Source of the DNA: Acidobacteriota bacterium
Lineage (GTDB): Bacteria > Acidobacteriota > HRBIN11
Assembly (NCBI GenBank): GCA_030550225.1
Contig: JAUQPV010000008.1
Location: 1-26,302 of the forward strand
Reading direction: 5' to 3'
DNA: 26,302 nt
In this document: piece after piece, positions 14,553 to 23,402 of the stretch
Numbering within the stretch: position 1 is the stretch's first letter
Layout of the letters: every line of letters starts with the position of its first letter
The notes under the pieces: model-generated
What the model was told of the DNA's origin: nothing
Seen by the model: only the letters and a program-made list of their open reading frames with translations
The model's database searches: none
Made by a program: the position numbers and the translations under genes

Positions 14553-15470
14553 ATGTCTCGACGTCATCGGTGGATCGGCGGGGCAGTCGGTATGGTCGCT
14601 TTCGGCCTACTGACGGCTTCGCTGTTGATCGCGCAACAAAAGTCGACTCCGAATACAGATGCCCTGCAGGGAAAGGTGCTGAACTACATCCGGACGATGT
14701 TTCCCATGGTCCAAGACCTGCAGGTGAAGTCCTTTACCGAGGAAAAGGGCGCGCCCTTCTATCGTGTCGCCCTGACCTACACGGCGCAGAATCGACCTCA
14801 AGAGACGACGGTGTTTGTCAGCCGGGACGGGAGCTTCTTGATCCTATGTCAGGACTGCATCTATGACCTCCGGATGGACCCCCAGAAGGCCTTGTGGTCC
14901 AAGGTCGCCGAGGGGGCCGAGGAGCGGATGAGCAAGATCAAGATCGACGGCCGCCCCTTTAAGGGGAATCCCAACGCCAAGGTCATCATCGTCGAGTATT
15001 CGGACTACCAGTGTCCCTTCTGCCGGCGGGCTTTCGAGCAGATCGAACCTCAACTGCTTCAGCAGTACGGGGACAAGGTGAAGTTCGTTTATAAGCAGTT
15101 CCCCCTGCCTATCCACAATTGGGCCTTCAAGGCTTCCATCGCCGCCCTGTGTGTGTACAAGTATCACCCGAAGGCTTACTGGGACTTACACAGCCGCCTG
15201 TTCCAGGGCCAGAATGAGATCCGGGTCGAGAATCTCCGAGACCGGTTCCAGGCGATGATCCGAGAGTTGAACTTGGACACGAACAAGCTCATGGCTTGCT
15301 TCGACAAGGAGGAGACCCGGCCCGAGGTCGAGGCCGACATGAATGAAGCCACGGCGTTGGGTGTGAACTCGACGCCGACCTTCATCATCAACGGGGCGGT
15401 CGTCACGGGCGCCATCCCCTTCGATCAGTTCAAGATGTACATCCACATGGCCCTGGCCAATGCCAAGTGA
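14553..15470 (+). CDS. DsbA-family thioredoxin-fold oxidoreductase (exported)
   Basis: The 305-residue product begins with a signal peptide or anchor (WIGGAVGMVAFGLLTASLLIA). A separate N-terminal domain (about 35-115) has its own CxxC, C99 and C102 (LCQDC). The C-terminal DsbA-like domain has the active site C154-P-F-C157 in YSDYQCPFCRRAF and the cis-proline segment NSTPTFIING near the end. Family members transfer disulfides to or from exported proteins in the periplasm. A CPFC site would suit an oxidase or an isomerase, and the sequence cannot tell which. The ATG follows AGGAGG with a six-base spacer. The TamB-Omp85 fusion gene starts 131 bp downstream on the same strand and encodes paired cysteines, making it a plausible client. 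Confidence 0.9.
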   Translation: MSRRHRWIGGAVGMVAFGLLTASLLIAQQKSTPNTDALQGKVLNYIRTMFPMVQDLQVKSFTEEKGAPFYRVALTYTAQNRPQETTVFVSRDGSFLILCQDCIYDLRMDPQKALWSKVAEGAEERMSKIKIDGRPFKGNPNAKVIIVEYSDYQCPFCRRAFEQIEPQLLQQYGDKVKFVYKQFPLPIHNWAFKASIAALCVYKYHPKAYWDLHSRLFQGQNEIRVENLRDRFQAMIRELNLDTNKLMACFDKEETRPEVEADMNEATALGVNSTPTFIINGAVVTGAIPFDQFKMYIHMALANAK

Positions 15471-15592
15471 CGGCGTGACGACGTGACGGCGTGACGGGGT
15501 CCGAGAAAGCCATGGCCGAGGGCCAAGGGCCTCAAGCCTGACTCGTTCCTCCATCACGCCGTTCCCTCGTCCCTCGTGACTCGGGTCGGCGA
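15470..15592. repeat. Octad array between the DsbA-like gene and the TamB-Omp85 gene
   Basis: Four clear 8-mers of the type gtgacggc/gtgacgac run from about 15468 to 15500. A rougher complementary stretch (catcacgc, cgttccct, cgtccctc) lies at about 15552-15583. It could be an attenuator or terminator in the 131-bp gap. The word is shared with the centre of the element at 6581-6813. Confidence 0.6.
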
Positions 15593-15601
15593 ACCGTCTT
15601 C

Positions 15602-18600
15602 ATGCGTTGGATAGGACGGACCACACTCCTGGCTGTCGGAGTTTTCTTCATCCTGCTTGGGTTTTCCCACTCGCCCCGCTTCGCCCGGTGGGTCCGCCAC
15701 GTCGTCCAGCGTGCCCTTCAGCAGTCGTGGGGCTGGTTCGTCACGTGGCGGGACCTTCGGGCGAGTCCCTTTTGGACGAACGTCACCCTGGAAGGCCTCG
15801 TCGTCGGGGCCGACCCTGCCACGCCGCCCTTCCTGGCCGTCGAACGACTGGACCTCGTCTTTCGGTGGTGGCGGTGGCGGCAACCCCTGGCGCGCATCGA
15901 GGTCTTCTCGCCGACCTTCCGGGTCGTCCGGACGGCCCCGGACCGGTGGAACGTGCCGCCCCTGAAAGCCGGCGGCGCTTGGGTCACGCCGTTCCCGACG
16001 CTTGTCGTCCATGCCGGCCGATTCGCCGGCCAGGACCCCTGGCGGACGTGGACGGCCGAGCTTCGGTCCGTCCGGATGGACGGCACGACCGTCCCCATGC
16101 CCGGCGGTACGGGCTACCGGTTTCAGACCCGGGTTGAGGGAACCCTTCAATGGCAGGCGACGGCGTGGACGCCCCTGGTCCTGACGGCGGACGTACGGGT
16201 CGACCCCCAGCTGGAGGCCACCTTCGAGGCGGCGCTCCGGTACGACGCTCCGGACGGCCGCGGGTGGGGCATCCACGGGTCCGGCCATTACCACTTGGTC
16301 ACGGGCGTCTGGCAGGCCCGAGCGGACGGTCACTTCTTCCTACCGCCCCCGGCCGGAATGGATCGGTGGGTCATCTGGGAAGCTTACACGGGAATCGCCG
16401 TCCGGGACCTCTGGGTACGGCGATGGACTTTTCAGGCAGTTGCCGCCAGTGGACCCCCGATGATCCTCAAGGCGAGTCTCGGGCCCGACGGGATGGCCTG
16501 GCAGGTTCGTGCAGAGTGCCAGGTCCGTACGACGGAGTCCCGCTGTCAGTCTCTCCTGGAATTCCCGGCGGGGGTCCCCGTGCAAGCCGAGGCTTGGGTC
16601 CGCAGTGGAGCCGACCGCCAGTGGCGGCTTTCGGCCCGATGGGATACTCCGTGGCCCGGCGTCGGTGACCGATGGCCCGAACGCTGGCGACGGCCGCCCC
16701 GACTGTCGGGTGAATTGACCTTTGAAGGTACGACGGGGGCACTGTTTCCGACCGGCGGTCACGCCCGTTGGGAGGTCGTTTGGCCGACGGCGACGGCCCT
16801 GTGGCGGCAGTCCGGGACGCTGACTCTCCCGACGCCCGACCGGTGGGTCCTTCAGCTGAGCCTGGACCGTGCAGATGCTTCGAAAGTCGGACCACCGGAT
16901 GAACTCGTCCGGGCTGAGGCGTCCGTCGACGTACGGTCGGCGACCTGGCGGCTTCAGGCGACGGGCCGGGACTGGAACGAACGGGTCGTCCGTGAGGTCC
17001 TCGAATGGTTCCCGTCGTACCGACTTCCGACCGGGCTGGCGTGGCATCCCCACCCATGGCGCATCGAAGCAGAGGGCACGACGGACGGCCGCCGCTGGCA
17101 GGCCCGGTGGTCGGTCACGGCGACCCTGGCCTACGGGCCATGGCTTCCAGACATCGACGTTCGGCATGAGGGTCGCCTCCGACAGGAGGATCGCCGGGTC
17201 ACGGGTCAGGCCCGCCTCGAGACGGGCTCGGCCGGGGGCTCGTACCAAAGCGCGTGGGACTTGACCTTCACGGGCTTTGCCGGCGTGCCGGCCCGATGGA
17301 CCCTGAGAGGGCATCTCCGGGACTGGCCCGTTAGATGGCCGTCCGGCCCGACCGAGGCGGCCCCGTCCGTCGAAGTCTCCATCGCCGAGGCCACGCTGGA
17401 CCTGCAGGGCGTCGGCGTTCGGTGGGGTCCTTCGGCCGTATCCCTCCGAACGACGCCGCTCCGATATCGGGGACCAGCGCCGGGTCCGTGGCAGACCCTC
17501 GGCATCCTGGAGGCTCGCATGGAACGGGCCTCGGCGCCCGTCTGGCGGTTCCACGTCCACGTCCGGGACGGCCTCGTCACGGCCGAGGCGATCGGTCAGT
17601 GGGACGAACGTCAGGGGACCCTGGAATGGACCACCACGGGCCGGACGACCGTCCGGGCCTGGTGGGCCGACGTCCGGCTTCAAGACGGGGGTCTGGACTG
17701 GAAACTCCAGGGCGCCGGCCGCTTGGATGCGCCCCGCCTCTCGGGGGAAATCCTTTGGCAGGCCGTCCGCTGGGACGGCCAAGCTTTGGGAGACCTGAGC
17801 CTCCGTATCGAAACGCCCAAGGCCCTGGACTACCGTCTGCGGATGGAAGGCCCGGTCCTGGGCCTTCGGGCCGAGGCCCGCTGGCAGGGTCCGCCGGCCG
17901 GACCTGCCCGGTGGGACCTGGCGGCCGTGCTCCGACAGGACAGCATCCCTTACGGACCCCATCGGTGGACCTACGATGCTCGTCTGCATGGGAACGGTGC
18001 TTGGCCGCCTCAGCCGGGCCGACCCGTGGAGGTCGTCGAGGTCCGACTCGACCGCTTCGAGTGGCAATTCGAGGGGACGCCCCTCCTGACACTGACCCGC
18101 CCGGTCGGCGTTACCCTCGATCCGGACCGAATCCGAGGTGTTGAGGCGGGCGCCTGGTCGGGTCGACTGGGAAGTGGCCGGGTCGAAGGCGGGCCGGGCG
18201 GTTTGGTCGTCGCCCACCAAGTCCGTCTTTCGGACCTGACGGCCTTTTTCCCCCAAGTGACCGGCTGGACGGGCGAGGTCGCCGGCTCGGTTCGCCTGCC
18301 CGAGCGATGGCGGATCGGCCCCTCCGAGTGGACACTGACCGTCACGTCCCTCCGAGGCCCGCACGGCTACACGATGGCTACCTGTACGCTCCGGGGCCGA
18401 TGGGCCGCGGCGGTCCCAGAAGGCGGCCCGTGTCGGCTGGTCCGCGGCGATGAAGTCTGGGAGCTGGAGGCGGACGGCCGGCAAGCCCGCCTGCGATTGC
18501 AGAATGGCGAGCCCGGCACGTGGCTGACGTGGTGGCAACCCGAGGCGCTCCTCCCGCCGGGGCGGTTGGACCTGACATGGGTTTACACCCATCAGCCCGA

Positions 18601-21600
18601 GCCCCGATGGCGTCTCGAAGTCCATGGCCTGGCGTTGACCTACGCGGCGACGGTCCTGGGCCTATCGGCACCCCTTCGGGTCGACTGGACACCGGACCGA
18701 CTGGCGGCGGACCTGACGCCCCTGACGGTGAATCAGCAGGCCATCCGTCTGCGGGTCGAGGTCGCACCGGTAGGCGAGAAGAGCTTGTCCGCATGGATTC
18801 GACCTCAAGCCTGGCGGGACTGGACCGTGCAGGCGACGTGGGAAGGGCCGCTGGACCTGGCGTTCATGCGGCCGTGGTTCGGATGGCCCATCGCCGGGAC
18901 GCTTCGCGGGAGTCTCCAAGTATCGGGTCCCCTGGCGCACCCCCTCGTCGTCGGCGAGGTCCGCATGGATGACGGCGAGTGGTACTTGCCGGAGTGGGGC
19001 CTCCGTTTCTATCCGGTCCGTCTACAGGCCCAAGTCCGGGGTCTGGAGGACATCCGGGGTGACCTGGAAGCGGGCGGCCCCCGGGGGCGCTGGCGCCTGG
19101 AATGGCAGGGCGGCTGGTCGTCGGACCGGCGGGGGTGGGCGTGGCCCGTCGCCCGATGGACGGCCGAGGACCTGCTCATCCTGGGGGCCGGTGGCTGGTA
19201 CCTCTCGCTAAGCGGGCACCTCGACCTGGACACGCGCCCGACCCCGTGGGTCTTGCGGGGGGAAATCCGTGTCCCGGAAGGCGTGTTCACGCTCCCGATT
19301 CGGCTTCCGATGCTCCTGGCCCGCTCAGGTCCCACGCCCGAGCCGACGGCCCGCCGGGTCGCCGTCCCCCTGGACCTGGACGTGCGTCTGCGGGTCGACC
19401 GGTGGGACATTCAGAACAACTTGGCCGTCGTGCGGTCCGCCGGGCAATGGACCGTGCGGGGCCCCGTCACGGCACCCGTCGTGGACGGCGAGTGGGCCGC
19501 CCAGCCAGATGGTGTCATCACGTTCCAGCAGAGGACGTATCGCCTCACGCAGGCCCGCCTCCTGTGGACGCAGGCGGCGCCCTGGGAGCCCCGGGTCGAG
19601 TTCCAGATGGAGACGACGGTGCCCCCGTCGGAGACGACGCGGGAGCCTTACCGAATCCAGGTCGGTATCACGGGGACCCTGACCGAGCCGACGGTCCGAT
19701 TGACCTCGGACCCGCCGCTCCCGGAGGCGGAAATCCTGGCCCTCGTCACGGGCGGCGGGGCCGTGCCGGTGCCTCGGGAGAAGGTCCTGGCCGGGGAGGC
19801 GGACACGTCCATGTCCCTTCGAGCCGTGGGCCAGGCGATGGTGATGTCCCTGGGCGGGCAAGCCGCCGTCGGCCTCCTGCGGCCCGTCACGCGCCTGCTG
19901 GGCATCGAGGCGATCACCGTCGGGCTACCGGTCCCTGAGGTCCAGTCCGTTCAGTCCCTGACGGGCGGGACGGAAGTCGACCCGACGGCCCGGATCACCG
20001 TCCAACGCTCGTTCCTCCCATGGCTGAACACGCTGTTTTCCATCGACGCCCGGAATACGAGCCGTCAGACGTGGATCGTCTCAGCCCAGCCGTGGGCCTG
20101 GTTTCAGCTTCGAGTCGCCCGCAACGATGACGCCTCATGGGTCCTCAGCGCTCTGCCCCAGTTCGTGTATCCCCGGGCGGCCGCGCCAGGGTGGACGACC
20201 GGCCGGGGTCCGGCGAAGGCGACCCGGACCGTCATCGCGGAGGTCCGGGTCGCCGGAGATGGGCCGTGGTCGGGTCCGCAGACGGAAAAACTGCTGGGCA
20301 TTCGCGCCGGCCAGTCCTTGGACGTGGGGCGTATCCAAGAGCAGGTCCGGCGCTTAGAGGCGGCCCTTCAGCAGATGGGTTATTGGGGAGCCCAGGTCTT
20401 GTGGTTCCTGGAACCCCAGTCGGGGGTGGAGTCGACATACCGGCTCCACGTGCAGGTCCGACGGGGACCCCGGTTCGAGTGGGTCCGGACGGGATGGCCG
20501 CCGGACGTGACGCCCCCGCCGCCGGCCCGATGGGCCTATCCGTGCTGGCAGGGCCATACGCTCGTCGTCTGGGGGCAGGCCTGTATGGAGGCGGCCCTGG
20601 CGGCATGGGCCCGATTTGAGGGCTGGGACTTACCGCCCGTCCGGGTCCAGGTCCGAGAGGCCGCCGACCGCCTCGCCGTCGAGACCGTCTGGACGGGCGC
20701 CCCCGAACGCCGGACGCCATCTATTCGATGGACCTGGCAGGTCGTCGGCGGGGAAGACTTAGCGGAAGACATCCTCCGGGCGGTCCAGGACCCGACGGCG
20801 TGGGCCCAAGCCTGTCAGGGGACCCCCGCCCTGGCCGGCGCGCCCTACTGGTGGTGGCTGAAACACCGACCGGCGGTATGCGAACGGGCATGGCGGGAAT
20901 GGACCGTCGCCCGGGGCTGGTCCCTCGTGGAGGTGCGATCGACCTTCGAGGCGTCTGGCGACCGAGGGACCGTCACGGTCGTCCTGCGACCCCAGGTCAT
21001 TCGGCGGGTCGAGGTCGAGGGCCTGCCGGCCGATGCGGCGCCCGTCGGCTCGCTCCTTCAGGGCTTAACCCGCCGGCTCTATACGGACGAAGAGGTCCGC
21101 CCCCTTATCGAGGAAGCCCGCCGACGTCTCGTCCGGCGGGGTTATGCGAAAGCCGAGTTGGGGTGGACCTGGCGACCTGAAGACGGCCTCCTTCGAGTTC
21201 GTGTGACGCCCGGGCCGGCCTATCAGCTTGGGTCCATCGAGGCCAGCGGGCTACCGGTCCGCGCCCCGTGGTTGAAGCGGCTCGCCGGCCTGCGGCCGGG
21301 CCAGCGGATCCGGCCCGACGACCTCGAGCAGGCCCGCCGACGGGTCCTGGGCTTGGGCATCTTCCACCAGGTACGCCTTTACGCGGACCCCGATAGCCCG
21401 CCGGACGCTCAGCGGGTCCGCATCGAGGGGATGCCTCGCCCCCTGTTCCAGCTCGGGGGCGGCCTCCGGTATGCCTTTATCGGTCACCGGGGCGGGTCGC
21501 CGACCTTTCAAGGGGAGCTGACCGGTCAGGCCCGAGACCCCTTGGGCCTGGGGCTTCAGGCCCTGGCCAGCTTTCGCCTCGGTCGGGCCGGCCGTACGGA

Positions 21601-22498
21601 AGAGGACGTGCTCTTTGGTGAGCCGACTCGCGTCGAGACGACCCTACGCCAGTGGCGGCTCGGCCTCGGGTGGGGCCACCTCTTCGGGTGGCCGGTCCAG
21701 ACGAACGTGTTCTACCTGAACGACCGCATCGAGGAATCCCGGACGGGCCTGGCGACCGGCCCGCACCGGACGGCCCAGACGACTGAGCAGACGTGGTCGG
21801 TCGAGCAGATCGTCCAGGTCCGACCCGGATGGCTCCTGCGATATCGATACCAGGACAAGGATATTCGGGAGGTCCCTCTGGACTTCCGGATTCACCTGCG
21901 GCGGTTGGCGGCCGGCCTACAGTGGGACACGCGGGACGCCCGGGTCGTCCCCGGTGAGGGCCACTTCCTCTCGATGGACGTCGAGTACGCGCCCGGCTGG
22001 CTAAGGAGCGACACGCCGTACGTGAAGTTTTTCTTCCAGGGGCAACGGTACTGGTCGAGAGACTATCCGACCTGGACGGCCGTGAGCGGCCTCCGCCTGG
22101 GCCTGGCGTACCCCCTCACGGAGCCGGTCCTGCTCTCGACGGAGCGCTTCTTCGCCGGCGGGCCGACGTCCTTCCGGGGCCTGCCGACGGACGCCCTGGG
22201 ACCCCGAGACATCCTGGGGGCACCCGACGGCGGTGAAGCCCTCTTCCTGATCAACTTGGAGGTGACCCGGCGGCTCCACAGGTACGTCGGGGTCGCCGGC
22301 TTCCTGGACGTGGGGAATGTGTTCGCCAAGCCGTCCGACATCCGGTTGAGCTTATCGGCCGTCCGGGAGGCGGCCGGCGTGGGCCTGCGGCTGTACAGTC
22401 CCATCGGCCTGATCCGCCTCGACTGGGCGTACCTCTTGGATGTTCAGCCCGGGGAGCGCCGAAGCCGATGGTCCCTGGCATTGGGCCCCATCCTGTAA
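15602..22498 (+). CDS. Giant TamB-Omp85 (TamA/BamA-like) fusion protein
   Basis: One open frame encodes 2298 residues. An N-terminal membrane anchor (TLLAVGVFFILLGF, residues 8-21) is followed by about 1500 residues of beta-rich, Trp-rich AsmA/TamB-type repeats. The TamB C-terminal (DUF490) signature is at about 1354-1385 (VGITGTLTEPTVRLTSDPP, then EAEILALVTGG). About five POTRA-like units follow (from about 1542; clear ones at about 1798-1875 and 1876-1945), then a 16-strand-type Omp85 barrel (about 1948-2298) with the loop-6 motif GGPTSFRG (FRG at 2191-2193). The last residue is Leu, not the usual aromatic. Such a chain could span from the inner to the outer membrane and carry lipids or assemble outer-membrane proteins. 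Only eight cysteines occur, in four close pairs. There is no clear ribosome binding site before ATG 15602. Confidence 0.92.
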   Translation: MRWIGRTTLLAVGVFFILLGFSHSPRFARWVRHVVQRALQQSWGWFVTWRDLRASPFWTNVTLEGLVVGADPATPPFLAVERLDLVFRWWRWRQPLARIEVFSPTFRVVRTAPDRWNVPPLKAGGAWVTPFPTLVVHAGRFAGQDPWRTWTAELRSVRMDGTTVPMPGGTGYRFQTRVEGTLQWQATAWTPLVLTADVRVDPQLEATFEAALRYDAPDGRGWGIHGSGHYHLVTGVWQARADGHFFLPPPAGMDRWVIWEAYTGIAVRDLWVRRWTFQAVAASGPPMILKASLGPDGMAWQVRAECQVRTTESRCQSLLEFPAGVPVQAEAWVRSGADRQWRLSARWDTPWPGVGDRWPERWRRPPRLSGELTFEGTTGALFPTGGHARWEVVWPTATALWRQSGTLTLPTPDRWVLQLSLDRADASKVGPPDELVRAEASVDVRSATWRLQATGRDWNERVVREVLEWFPSYRLPTGLAWHPHPWRIEAEGTTDGRRWQARWSVTATLAYGPWLPDIDVRHEGRLRQEDRRVTGQARLETGSAGGSYQSAWDLTFTGFAGVPARWTLRGHLRDWPVRWPSGPTEAAPSVEVSIAEATLDLQGVGVRWGPSAVSLRTTPLRYRGPAPGPWQTLGILEARMERASAPVWRFHVHVRDGLVTAEAIGQWDERQGTLEWTTTGRTTVRAWWADVRLQDGGLDWKLQGAGRLDAPRLSGEILWQAVRWDGQALGDLSLRIETPKALDYRLRMEGPVLGLRAEARWQGPPAGPARWDLAAVLRQDSIPYGPHRWTYDARLHGNGAWPPQPGRPVEVVEVRLDRFEWQFEGTPLLTLTRPVGVTLDPDRIRGVEAGAWSGRLGSGRVEGGPGGLVVAHQVRLSDLTAFFPQVTGWTGEVAGSVRLPERWRIGPSEWTLTVTSLRGPHGYTMATCTLRGRWAAAVPEGGPCRLVRGDEVWELEADGRQARLRLQNGEPGTWLTWWQPEALLPPGRLDLTWVYTHQPEPRWRLEVHGLALTYAATVLGLSAPLRVDWTPDRLAADLTPLTVNQQAIRLRVEVAPVGEKSLSAWIRPQAWRDWTVQATWEGPLDLAFMRPWFGWPIAGTLRGSLQVSGPLAHPLVVGEVRMDDGEWYLPEWGLRFYPVRLQAQVRGLEDIRGDLEAGGPRGRWRLEWQGGWSSDRRGWAWPVARWTAEDLLILGAGGWYLSLSGHLDLDTRPTPWVLRGEIRVPEGVFTLPIRLPMLLARSGPTPEPTARRVAVPLDLDVRLRVDRWDIQNNLAVVRSAGQWTVRGPVTAPVVDGEWAAQPDGVITFQQRTYRLTQARLLWTQAAPWEPRVEFQMETTVPPSETTREPYRIQVGITGTLTEPTVRLTSDPPLPEAEILALVTGGGAVPVPREKVLAGEADTSMSLRAVGQAMVMSLGGQAAVGLLRPVTRLLGIEAITVGLPVPEVQSVQSLTGGTEVDPTARITVQRSFLPWLNTLFSIDARNTSRQTWIVSAQPWAWFQLRVARNDDASWVLSALPQFVYPRAAAPGWTTGRGPAKATRTVIAEVRVAGDGPWSGPQTEKLLGIRAGQSLDVGRIQEQVRRLEAALQQMGYWGAQVLWFLEPQSGVESTYRLHVQVRRGPRFEWVRTGWPPDVTPPPPARWAYPCWQGHTLVVWGQACMEAALAAWARFEGWDLPPVRVQVREAADRLAVETVWTGAPERRTPSIRWTWQVVGGEDLAEDILRAVQDPTAWAQACQGTPALAGAPYWWWLKHRPAVCERAWREWTVARGWSLVEVRSTFEASGDRGTVTVVLRPQVIRRVEVEGLPADAAPVGSLLQGLTRRLYTDEEVRPLIEEARRRLVRRGYAKAELGWTWRPEDGLLRVRVTPGPAYQLGSIEASGLPVRAPWLKRLAGLRPGQRIRPDDLEQARRRVLGLGIFHQVRLYADPDSPPDAQRVRIEGMPRPLFQLGGGLRYAFIGHRGGSPTFQGELTGQARDPLGLGLQALASFRLGRAGRTEEDVLFGEPTRVETTLRQWRLGLGWGHLFGWPVQTNVFYLNDRIEESRTGLATGPHRTAQTTEQTWSVEQIVQVRPGWLLRYRYQDKDIREVPLDFRIHLRRLAAGLQWDTRDARVVPGEGHFLSMDVEYAPGWLRSDTPYVKFFFQGQRYWSRDYPTWTAVSGLRLGLAYPLTEPVLLSTERFFAGGPTSFRGLPTDALGPRDILGAPDGGEALFLINLEVTRRLHRYVGVAGFLDVGNVFAKPSDIRLSLSAVREAAGVGLRLYSPIGLIRLDWAYLLDVQPGERRSRWSLALGPIL

Positions 22499-22543
22499 AT
22501 TTTCGGGAACTCGGGAGTTCGTCCGAGGGTCCAACTCAGCGCA

Positions 22544-22588
22544 AAGAGCCAAGGGCCCAAGGGGATCGAATATGGGCCCTTGGCCCTT
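22544..22588 (+). terminator. Long stem-loop after the TamB-Omp85 gene
   Basis: Arms at 22544-22559 and 22573-22588 pair at 15 of 16 positions around a 13-base loop, 46 bp past the stop. The 3' arm belongs to a period-7 array that continues to about 22625 (gccctta-like, then tgctcta, tgctcca). The T-tract after the stem is weak, so termination is likely but not certain. It is another member of the heptad hairpin family. Confidence 0.6.
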
Positions 22589-22696
22589 GCCCTTTGATTT
22601 ATGCCCCATGCTCTATGCTCCATAAGGTCCTGGGGCCGTTCCTTGCCCATCCAGGGCCCTATCGGCCCAAGACCGTTACTCGTCACTCCGCCACTT

Positions 22697-22775
22697 TGGA
22701 AAACCGTGCCTCTCGAGCGGTGGGGAGGGTCGTCTCGATACGATTCTTACGAACTGACCGGCTCTGTTGAAACAG
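22697..22775. repeat. Degenerate end of the MITE-like element
   Basis: This stretch aligns with the right end of the element at 6581-6813: gaaaaccgt, then ctctcgag, then ttcttacgaactgaccgg and ctctgttga, against gaaaaaccgt, cctcgaag, ttttcacgaaccgaacgg and ccctgataa. There are many mismatches and no partner left end was found nearby. It looks like an old solo end upstream of the thioesterase promoter. Confidence 0.5.
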
Positions 22776-22792
22776 TCCCACTGCCCGTCCCA

Positions 22793-22822
22793 TTGGCAAA
22801 TCCTGCGACGGGCGGATACAAT
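22793..22822 (+). promoter_or_regulatory. Sigma70-type promoter of the thioesterase gene
   Basis: TTGGCA (22793-22798) and TACAAT (22817-22822) each match the consensus at five of six positions, with an 18-bp spacer. The thioesterase start codon is 34 bp downstream. Confidence 0.6.
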
Positions 22823-22855
22823 GAGAAGGCCTTATCCGGGTGTGAGAGTGGCCGC

Positions 22856-23332
22856 ATGGTGAAAGGCCCCGGGTACCCGACTACGGATTGGCAGGTAGCG
22901 GTCCAGCAGGTCGTCGAGAGCATGCCCTTCTTGCGGTGGCTGGGGGTTCAAGTCGTCGACCTCCAACCGGGCCACAGCCAGGTCCGGCTCCCCGTGCGTC
23001 CTGAGATGCTCCAGGTCGCCGGTCTCCTCCATGGCGGGATCGTGGCCAGCCTCATTGACGTCGCCAGCGCCCTGGCCGTCTTCAGCGCTATGTCGGCGTG
23101 GACGGAGATCCGCACGCTGGAGATGAAGGTCAACTACTTTCGGCCCGTCCGGAGCGGGGAAATTCAGGCTCATGCCCGCTTAGTTCACATGGGGAAGCGC
23201 ACGGCGGTCACGCTCTGTCATGTCTGGGGCGATGGGGATGCCCTGTGTGCCCTGGGGGTCGCCACCTTCTTGCGGCTGGGGGACTCGACGTTCGACGAGC
23301 CGACGGCGGTCGACCGCCCGACGCCCCCATGA
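22856..23332 (+). CDS. PaaI-family hotdog-fold thioesterase
   Basis: The 158-residue product has the PaaI/YdiI hotdog layout: FLRWLGVQVVDLQPG near residue 27, then GLLHGGIVASLIDVASALA with the HGG motif, TLEMKVNYFRPVRSGEI, and a final strand VTLCHVWGDGDALCALGVATF. Members hydrolyse acyl-CoA thioesters in the cytoplasm; the preferred acyl group cannot be told. The ATG at 22856 was chosen because it follows the promoter at 22793-22822. A longer in-frame reading from 22601 passes through repeat sequence. The Shine-Dalgarno sequence is poor, and a GTG nine bases upstream (22847) is an alternative start. The Yip1-family gene follows after 70 bp. Confidence 0.88.
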   Translation: MVKGPGYPTTDWQVAVQQVVESMPFLRWLGVQVVDLQPGHSQVRLPVRPEMLQVAGLLHGGIVASLIDVASALAVFSAMSAWTEIRTLEMKVNYFRPVRSGEIQAHARLVHMGKRTAVTLCHVWGDGDALCALGVATFLRLGDSTFDEPTAVDRPTPP

Positions 23333-23402
23333 CGACGAGCGTCCTCATAGCCCTTACCGGCCTCTCCCGCCCTACTGCCTTATCGAGTGAGGAGGGATCT
23401 CC

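Noticed and set aside
16340..18625. A 761-residue open frame on the minus strand, antisense to the TamB part of the fusion gene
   Set aside because: It lacks recognisable motifs, has the Arg/Pro/Gly-rich composition of GC-rich shadow frames, and lies wholly opposite a gene with clear family signatures.
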